From Colias croceus (lineage: Eukaryota > Arthropoda > Insecta > Lepidoptera > Pieridae): DNA of 64,000 nucleotides. Below the pieces are notes generated by a model that saw nothing but the letters and a program-made list of their open reading frames with translations, searched no databases and was not told the DNA's origin. This document shows positions 51,819 through 61,300 of this stretch, piece by piece. The DNA lies in NCBI RefSeq assembly GCF_905220415.1, contig NC_059552.1:5781001-5845000 (forward strand). The letters run 5' to 3'. Made by a program: the position numbers and the translations under genes. The number at the start of each line of letters is the position of its first letter. The first letter of the stretch is position 1.

Positions 51819-52063
51819 TCCACTGTACTGGTTATACCTAATTAAATAATCAAAAGTTTCATCATGGACACAATATATTTAAAACAATTTCAAATGCATT
51901 TATTATATTAGGTACATCAAATTTACTCCTCAACAAAAACTCTACAAAGAGAAAAAGAGTTTGATTAAAAACTATTTAAACTGTCAACTCCGGCATTTCT
52001 TCAGAACCTATCTGAAGCTTTGTTCCAGAGAGCATAATAAAGACATTTTCCAGGGTGATAGAG

Positions 52064-53312
52064 CGTCCGATATAGATAGGGAGGCGAAGAGGGGAATTTT
52101 CTGCAATACTCGAGCGTGGCAGTTTAAGATATGAGAGATACCTTAGACCTAATAGAACAACCTTGTTAACTATTTAGCTCTTTAAGTAGTGACGCGCGCC
52201 CAGGATAGACGATCAGATTAGTAAAAAAAATCGATAGTCTGAAATACTCGAGCGCGTCAGATTAAGATATTGGGGGTTGATTTTAGTGTTTTAAGACTAA
52301 ATTTAACTAATCTGACGATAAGTCCTTGACGCCGCCAAGTTATAGGGTCGCGAACTTGTAAAAAAAAAACGTTAATCCGGCATTCTCGAGCGCGATTGTT
52401 TTTATTTTTATTTTGAAGAATATAATCTAAAACTTACTAAAAATACAAAATCTGCCGGTTTCCGCGTGACCGGAAGTCTGGAGGAGCCATTTCGTCTTCC
52501 GAAAAACGCGTTGCAGTATATAAGTCGCGAACGATACATTTTACAAAAAAAAAAGTTTGAATAAACAAAAAAGGTAATTTTATTTTACACAAAAAAGGTC
52601 TCTTTACGTTTTTGTCCAAAGTTAAAACTTTTTGACTTGAAGCATCATAAAAACTCAAACTCCCGGTTTTTTGAGTATATCTCGAAAACTGAGGGTGTTA
52701 AGAAAAATTGATATGAAATAACGATGATTAAAAAAAAGAAACTCTCAAACCTTTTTCGGTCAGATTAAGAGAACCCACCAACATTTTTGTCAGATTAAGA
52801 AAATATGCTTTCAGGAGACCGAGATAAACCTCCCCTATGAAAATCTGACGCGCTAGAGTATTTCAAAAGGACTTTTTTTTTCTGCATTTTCAAAAATTCA
52901 TCGTAACTTATCGTCACGCCGAAATCGTCAGTTTTTTTAAGGGGAGCTTCCTTGGGGCCTACTTAACACCCCTTCCGAAAATCTGACGCGCTCGAGTAAA
53001 TTTTTTTTTTGTGCATTTTTGACGAATTAATATGCCTAGCCCCACCACGCAAACCGGCAGATTAGTATACCGTTGTTATCAGAGGCACTTGGGGCATACG
53101 TAGTATGAATATCTGACGCGCTCGAGAATGCCCAAGTAACTATTTTTTTTTACATTTTTGAAAATCCGTACACGCCAAACCCACCGCTAAAATGGTTTTT
53201 ACCATAGAAGCTTTTCTTTTCGAAATTATTTTATCTATCGATTTTGATAAGTCTCGACGGCGCCGTTTAATTACGCCATTTAGCTACCTCGCCTCCCTAT
53301 CTAATATCTTAT
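52064..53312. repeat. Inverted array of diverged ~138-bp units with a TCTGACGCGCTCGAG core
   Basis: Six copies of a GC-rich core recur with regular spacing. In the left half it reads CTCGAGCGCG(TCAGA) at 52109, 52247 and 52385 (138 and 138 apart). In the right half it reads TCTGACGCGCTCGAG at 52844, 52982 and 53112 (138 and 130 apart), on the other strand. A run of T or A about 20 bases from the core and CACGCC/GACGCCGCC-like patches also recur within units. The whole is bounded by an inverted 14-mer, AGATAGGGAGGCGA at 52074-52087 and its complement at 53289-53302. No coding sequence. I do not recognise the family. Confidence 0.7.
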
Positions 53313-53972
53313 TACAGCGAGCTTGTAAACTGTCGAAACGCTCCTCGAATCACTGCCTTTATGGCCTGCGCCGCCGATATTCACCTCCGAGAACATTTAT
53401 AATGGATCTCAATACAATGCAAAATGTACCTTAGGTGTATGACTTTAAGTTTAAAGCTATTTGTGCGTTAGAGCAAATAGTAACAGACTGATATAGGCAG
53501 ATTTTTTGTTGACTATGACGGATAAAGCAAAGCAGATGAGGGCAACTTGATTGAAAATCCCGTTAAAGGGAAAGAGGTACGCTAAGAGGCCTTGTGATTT
53601 GTTAAAGACTATCCTTCAACGTAATATCCTATCCTATCAATACAAAAAAAAATAACGAATACATTATTGATCATTTTATAATAATAATGTAATAAATACA
53701 TCTACTTACGTCATTAAACAACGAAATAAATATATGTATACTTAGTATGTACATTAACGTACTTTGAAATAAATCAAATAAGTACAATATAATATTATTA
53801 TCTTTGAAGATGCGGGTACTTGCTAGGACTAGGTAGTGTACACATAATAAATATTAAGATAAATATGTACAAACATTGTGAACTGCTTCAATTTAGTAAT
53901 GTTAATTGTTAGTGGCATTATTCATTATAATCCTCATAATATGTGTAATGTATAATAAATATAGATGAATTA
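53313..53972. other. Non-coding stretch
   Basis: GC-richer at first (to about 53430), then very AT-rich. No gene or repeat recognised. Confidence 0.5.
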
Positions 53973-54870
53973 CAGTAGGTACTCCCAAACTATAGAAAAA
54001 TTCGTCACTGTTTGGCAACTGTCATATTCCGCGAGCCTCCGAAGATGATATGTAGGTTTATAGAGTGGTTAAATGTATTTTCTTCATGCATAGTTTTAGC
54101 AGAATTATGAGTTTTATTGTGATTTTATGGTAAAAGAGATAAATAACGAAATTTGTTTCGATAATTCAATGTAAGTTAATAGCGAGGAAAAGCTTGCGAA
54201 CATATATTTGTTGTATTGATTTACTTGGAAAATTCTATACTTTGAACTATTAAAGTGTCTTTCTGAAGCTGGCGTAATGATGGATGTATGGAAGGTTAAA
54301 ATAAGACAAATTTTATATTAAAAAAAATGATTTTCAAACACTGGTTTACATTTAAATTGTGAAATCTAATCATTAAAACCTCATTATAAAGGATTTACAG
54401 AATAAGGGATTATCTCTATTTCTGATATCGTACAATGATCAGAACATTCATTATGCTCTTATTAATTTTCACTTTCCCCGCTGCTATCTACTACCTGTGT
54501 AAAAAATCATTTTACCGGAAAATTCAACTTTGAAAACTAAGAAGGGTATGTAACAACAGCTCTATATAATTCCATAATATAGAGATAATACGTGCGGTCA
54601 CCACCAATAAATAAAGACGACTGACCAAAGAGAATACAAATACTACGCGACTGACGGTTTTTTGGATTTTTTGACTGACAGGCTACCGTCACCTATCGCC
54701 CGAATTGTTTTCAATTGTGTATGACTCTGAATTGACTCCTATTTCTTCCCAAAAAGGTGCAAGATGCAAGTGCATTGTTTAGGGCACTTACGATTCAATG
54801 ATTCGGGGTGATTCGGGTGTTTCTGGAAATACGATAATTAGCGAAGATCTGCATGCGCATACATAATATT
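53973..54870. mobile_element. Longest copy of the CAGTACTC element
   Basis: Starts CAGTAGGTACTCCC (a small insertion inside the end) and ends near GCGAAGATCTGCATGCGCAT at about 54860, the inner part of the right end seen intact at 41948-41995; the outermost right bases are degraded. At about 0.9 kb it has no transposase, so it is non-autonomous. It lies just upstream of the dynein gene and may bound its promoter. Confidence 0.7.
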
Positions 54871-55373
54871 ATTATTGATAAAGCCAGACTTTGTTTTCCC
54901 TTTTAATTTTTAAATTTAAATATTTTTTACCGATACATAATTCGTGAGATGGTAACTTTAGACAAGGACCATTTACCGTTGAGAGACCTCTCGCTCGGAC
55001 CGTTTTTCTCTGTTGTCTAGTTAATAGTCTCGAACTCTATTATATTGTACAATATTTCCGAGGGACGTGCTATATTTTATTTTGTTTTTATATCGAGTCA
55101 ACCCGGGTGGATCCGGGATGAGCGGCTGGTTATGGATTTATAGATGACCAAATAGCAAGATATCAAGCCAAAAAAAGAACGGATATTAATTTTGACATTG
55201 ACATCAACAGCTGGCTCTTGTCTATGGATTATGACTCACGAATTGTCAAGCATTGCACAAATTCTGTCAAACTGTAAAAGCCGTCTGCGGCGTTGCATTC
55301 ATCGTTGCAGTTAAATTATTGATTTCTCTACTTACCTATTGGAATAAAGAACACCCAATTATTCTATATCACA
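54871..55373 (+). promoter_or_regulatory. Probable promoter and 5' leader of the dynein heavy chain gene
   Basis: This stretch separates the last repeat from the dynein start codon. It has no convincing ORF and no clear TATA box at a sensible distance. The block around 54960-55060 is less AT-biased than its surroundings, as expected for a housekeeping promoter. The bases before the ATG (atcacaATGG) make an acceptable insect start context. A transcription start cannot be fixed from sequence, and a non-coding first exon further upstream is possible. Confidence 0.35.
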
Positions 55374-58300
55374 ATGGGAGACTCCCTTGACGGGAGTGAA
55401 AATGCCCCAGAGGCTCAAAATGTAGTCGTAGTAGACTTTCAAGACTTTGCAAATTATCTTCGTCGAGCTGCAACGGTACTTTTACCGGAGGACGATATCG
55501 TGCCACCGGCATTGAACGCTGCACTTGATGATAAAGTCAACCAAGATTGCATTAGAAAATTCATATCGGATTCTCAAGTCTCGTCACTTTACGTGCAGAG
55601 GTTTTCGCTAAAAGGTATGAAAAAACAACGACCCACCCAATCAATACAATGCTGACGTAGTTTATGTAAATTAAGTATCTACCCTTCTTTGGAATAAGCT
55701 ATAATTTTATTCCATTGAATATGAATTATTATTAATAAACGATAGGATTATATAAATAGACATATTGAACTAATTAGCAAAGCAAAAACATAGATAAAGA
55801 TTATGAATTGTATTTTATAGAAGATGACAGTGAGCAGCCAACTGAAGGAGAAGAGGAGAAGGAAGCAGTATCATATCAAATCAGCACTGAGGTATCACAT
55901 TTTAATTATAAAACAAATATTGAGTGTTACATTCACCCCATTACCCAACATTCCATATGATCAATTTAAAATAAAATAATTTATAAGTACTCTTATTTCT
56001 AATAAAATATAAAACTCAGCAACTCAATAAAAAATAGGTTAACAACAAAATGGTCACATTATGTTCCTTCTAACTATATCAAAATATTTTAAACACAACT
56101 CTTCTCTTCACTTATTGGTTATTCTAACTAAATGCAAAGAAGAAAAAAATGTGTTATTAACAAAACCTTCCACTAGAAGACAGAATTTTAAAACACACTT
56201 CTTATAGGTACATTTCACATCACCAAGAGTGGCTGCGTTTGTGTGCATCAAGCGAGGACAGGTGATTGAAGCTGACAAGTCCATCCACAGCCAGCTGCGT
56301 CTCATCAACCTGTCCGATGGCTCACCATATGAAACACTCCATGCTTTTATCAGCAAAACCATGGCACCATTCTTCAAGAGTTATGTCAAGGAAAGTGGGA
56401 GAGCAGACAGGTAACTGATATAATATGAATTGTATATTATATGAAATATGAACTAATAAATAAATTTAAGTATGCAGATGTAGATCTAATTTAATTAATT
56501 GGATGTGGAAGTCAAATACAAAATGCAGTGAAAAAGATTAGCCTTATAGCTATAATAGATTATCTTAATAATTTCTATAAATTTTATTTGTGTTTTTCTA
56601 TAAAAGAGATGGAGACAAGATGGCACCATCAGTTGAGAAGAAAATAGCCGAGTTGGAAATGGGGCTCTTGCACCTTCAACAGAATATCGACATTCCAGAA
56701 ATTACCTTGCCTGTCCATCCATTGGTTGCTGCAGTTATAAAAAGGTAAACTATTATCATAAATTTTATAAAAAAAAAACTATTTGATGTGAATACTTTGT
56801 AACAAATATGCCTAAGTTAAAATAAAATATAAAACAATGTCATATAGCTAATTAATTAATTTAAATAAAAAATTTTTTCAAGTGCTGATCTGTAAAATTG
56901 AGTATTGAACTAACGAAATGAGTAACAAAATAGAGTACATCACACAAATTATATTATAATTTTAGAGCTGCTGATGAAGGTCGCAAACCTAGAGTAGCTG
57001 ATTTTGGTGATAAAGTGGAAGATTCAACATTCCTCAATCAACTACAAAATGGAGTCAATCGTTGGATCAAAGAAATTCAAAAGGTATTGTTATTTGACTT
57101 GTGAAATTCCATTTAACATTCGCATATAAGATTCTCACTAGGATCTATTCATACAAAACCAATAAGAAATGAATACAAATTTTTCCGTATGAATCAACAC
57201 AACGATTAAACTAAATTAAATAAACTTGATAATTCCCTTGCATAATCATATGATTTCTCACTTTAAAAAAAAAATTAAATTCAAATAGAAATGTATTCTT
57301 TTAAAGTACATGCATTAATATTATAATATATTTGTCTCAGGTAACCAAATTGGACCGTGACCCATCCAACGGTACAGCATTACAAGAGATCTCATTCTGG
57401 CTCAACTTGGAAAGAGCCCTTCATCGCATTCAGGAGAAACGTGAAAGCATTGAAGTAAGTATTAATCTTGTCATACTCAAATGTTTATTTATTCAACTAG
57501 ACTTAATTAGGAGCGCTTTTGCATCGTCAAAATACGACAAAGTAATAATTTACCACTTTAATAAGTACAAGACATAAGTATTACATTTTACTGGAAAATA
57601 ATGTTATTAAAAATGATTCGAATAATATTTAAAAATGATTTGACTCTCTAAATTGATCAATAGATTGTGTTTCCATATTATGATGTATTATTGAACTTAA
57701 TTATCTTTTCTGTAGGTGGCTTTGACACTTGATATACTGAAGTACGGCAAGCGTTTCCATGCCACGGTATCATTTGATACGGACACAGGTCTCAAACAGG
57801 CTCTTGCTACAGTCTCTGACTACAATCCTCTTATGAAAGACTTTCCTATCAATGATTTATTGAGTGCTACAGAACTTGAAAGGATTAGGTAAGATTTTTA
57901 ATTATATTTTTAATTGTTTTAATTAAATATGTTGTTTGTGACTTTTTCCATTATATTTCTTTTAATGTATTTAATTATAATTTCATACCTCTTGTAAGTA
58001 TAATATTAAAAAATTTTTGTTGTTTTGATAGATTGGCAGTTCAGCAAATATTTTCTCATTTGCGTAAGATCCGTTCTACAAAGTATCCCATCCAACGCGG
58101 CTTACGACTCGTCGAAGCTATATCGCGTGATTTGGGCCAACAACTTCTCAAGGTAACAAGTTTATAAACAATAAATCTATTATTTTTCTTTATAATAATA
58201 TGAATAACATTCTAAATTCGTTTTTTGGAAAATAAATAAATGTTGAATTTGAATAGGTTCTTGGCACTCGCCGACTGATGCATATTCCCTTTGAAGATTT

Positions 58301-61300
58301 TGAAAAAGTGATGACGCAGTGTTTCGAAGTATTTTCTTGTTGGGATGATGAGTACGAGAAACTTCAAGGTTTATTGAGGTCAGTTTCAATATTTTCTTCA
58401 ATCTCATAATTTTAAAGTATTATTTTTTTTAACCTTTAATTTATTATTGAAACAATTTCTTATTATACAGGGATATAGTGAAAAAGAAGCGAGATGAACA
58501 TCTTAAAATGGTGTGGCGTGTGTCTCCTTCGCACAAGAGGCTCCAAGCGCGGATGGAACATATGCGTCGATTCCGCAGGCATCATGAACAACTACGCACT
58601 GTGATGTTGAGGGTATGGTTATTGTTAAATAAGTTCAAGTTATAATTTTTATTGTTACAAAACAATTTAACGAAGAATCCGTACTAATTCCAGATGTAAT
58701 GTTTTCGTTTTTAAAAAGACAATGTATAACAGCCTTGTGACATTGGTGTAGTCAATGTTATTCTATCTCCTCTATATACTTACCATATAACTTTCTGTTG
58801 TCCAGTTCAGCAATTGAATACTTTCATATTTATTTTACTTAGCTGATGTGGCTACATCAATAGCTCAATTTTATACATTTTACATGTTTTCTTACTAATA
58901 TTTTTATTATTTGAAGGTATTGCGTCCCCGCGCAACTCCCGCAGCTGAAACTGGCGGTAGCGGCGAGCCGGCACAACCACACTCTTTGCCCATGGATGCC
59001 GCTGATGCTAACGCCATCGCTGAGGTTAATATTTTATGTCTAATTATAGTGAAAATATTGTTTTATAAGTTGTATAGACTTTATTTAAAAAATGCGATCT
59101 ATTAAATCTATATCTATAGTTTATACTAATATTATAAAGCTGAAGAGTTTGTTTGTTTGTTTGAACGCGCTAAACTCGGGAACTACTGGACCGATTTGAA
59201 AAATTATTTCTGTGTTAGATAGCCCATTTATCGAGGAAGTCTATAGGCTATTATATATCATCACGCTGAGACCAACAGGAGCGGAGCAATGCCGGTGAAA
59301 CCGCGGGGAACAGCTAGTATAAACTAATTTTAGTTTTTCTTGAAAATTAATGAGTAATTTTTTTTAAATCGTTATTATAATTGTTTAGGTAAATCTTGCG
59401 TACGAAAATGTCAAAGAAGTGGACTGCCTGGATATTTCTCGTGAAGGCTGCGACGCTTGGGAAGCGGCTGTACGACGATATGAAGATAGGATCGGTGAGT
59501 TTACAAATTTATATCATATTCTATTACAGTAAAATCTTTCTCAAGGCATTTTTGAAATCTCAAACATGATCTAACGAAACTTAAATATTCATTTGTAATA
59601 TCGTGAAGAGCGCGAACGAAATGTTCCGCATCATCATGCGGTTCAACGCGTTATTCTTGCGTGCCAATAACACTATCAACACGAACATTTGATTCACAAT
59701 AAGGACATAATTAAACCAAAATAATATACCGGCTAAATTGAAAACCTCCTCCTTTTTTAAATCGGTTAAAAATCTTTCACCAGACCGCGTAGAAACACGC
59801 ATAACAGCACACCTTCGCGACCAGCTCGGTACAGCTAAGAACGCGAACGAAATGTTCCGCATCTTCTCCCGGTTCAATGCGTTGTTCGTGCGCCCGCACA
59901 TACGCGGTGCGATACGCGAGTACCAGACGCAGTTGATACAGCGTGTTAAAGATGATATTGAAGCGCTGCATGAGAAGTTTAAGGTTTGTTGCTTTTTGTG
60001 TGTATGTTGGGTTTTTATTGTTGTAAACGCATAATGTAAATGCAAATATTTATGATGAATACATGTTATAAATGCTCTTTATTAGTATTTTAAACAGCCA
60101 TTAACTTGTCTTATACCTTCAATTTTTATAAAATTGTTTCTGCGTGTTGAAATGACGCACTCTTTAACTTCAAATGAAGATGAAGAAAATTGTGTTAATT
60201 AATGATTGACTTGCTTTACTAATTGGTATTATTTGTACCATGTAATGTATAATAATTGTTCATAGTATAATTATGTCACTAACAGTGAATATTCATTAAC
60301 AGGTTCAATACCCACAATCGAAATGTTCTCGCTTATCCCTGGTTCGAGACTTGCCGCCAGTTGCTGGTTCTATTATCTGGGCGAAACAAATCGATCACCA
60401 ACTTACCGCTTACCTGAAGCGAGTGGAAGATGTACTTGGTGAGATATATTAAGTGGTTATAATTTTAAATAATAGTTGCATAATATTTCATATCATCTTA
60501 CGGTCTTTCACCTATTATTCGTCCTTCACATTCTTTCTTCAAATTGTCTTTTACTAAAATTATTGTTTAAAAAAATCATGTTTGAATTGTTAACATTTGC
60601 GATCTAGGTAAGGGTTGGGAAAACCACATCGAAGGTCAAAAGCTAAAAGCCGACGGTGACAGTTTCCGTTTGAAGCTCGACACACAAGAAGTGTTTGATG
60701 ATTGGGCTCGAAAGGTTAGTAAAAATTTAATCATAAATTTTGTAACAAATTGATGCTATTTTAGAATTAACTTGTTTTATTACCGTTCCATGAATTATTT
60801 TGGGTTTGAAATTATCTTTTTGTATAATAGGTGCAACAACGGAACCTTGGAGTCTCTGGACGTATCTTCGCCATAGAGTCAGTTCGCGCTCGCTCAAGCA
60901 AAACTGGCACTATATTGAAACTTAAAGTGAACTTCCTACCTGAGATTATTACTCTGTATAAAGAAGTCCGTAATTTGAAGAACTTAGGTTTCAGGTTTGT
61001 TTATATCATATTAAAGAAATATTTAGTATGTAAAAAACAGTCTGTGTGATTATTATCTTATTATTATGTTGTTATTTACAGAGTACCTTTAGCGATTGTT
61101 AACAAAGCCCATCAAGCCAATCAACTGTATCCCTTCGCTATTTCGCTCATTGAAAGTGTGCGCACTTACGAACGCACGTTGGAAAAGGTTTGCATCTTTA
61201 TTATAATCTACATCTACACAAATTTAATACACGCATTTAAGAACACGTCTTATAAGAGTCAATGAAAGTCAATTACAGCCTTTGATACTCCATCCGTACT

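Noticed and set aside
59581..60045. 154-codon open frame on the minus strand
   Set aside because: It is antisense to dynein exon 13 and the exon-13 fragment; the plus strand codes for a strongly conserved protein there, so the reverse frame is a shadow.
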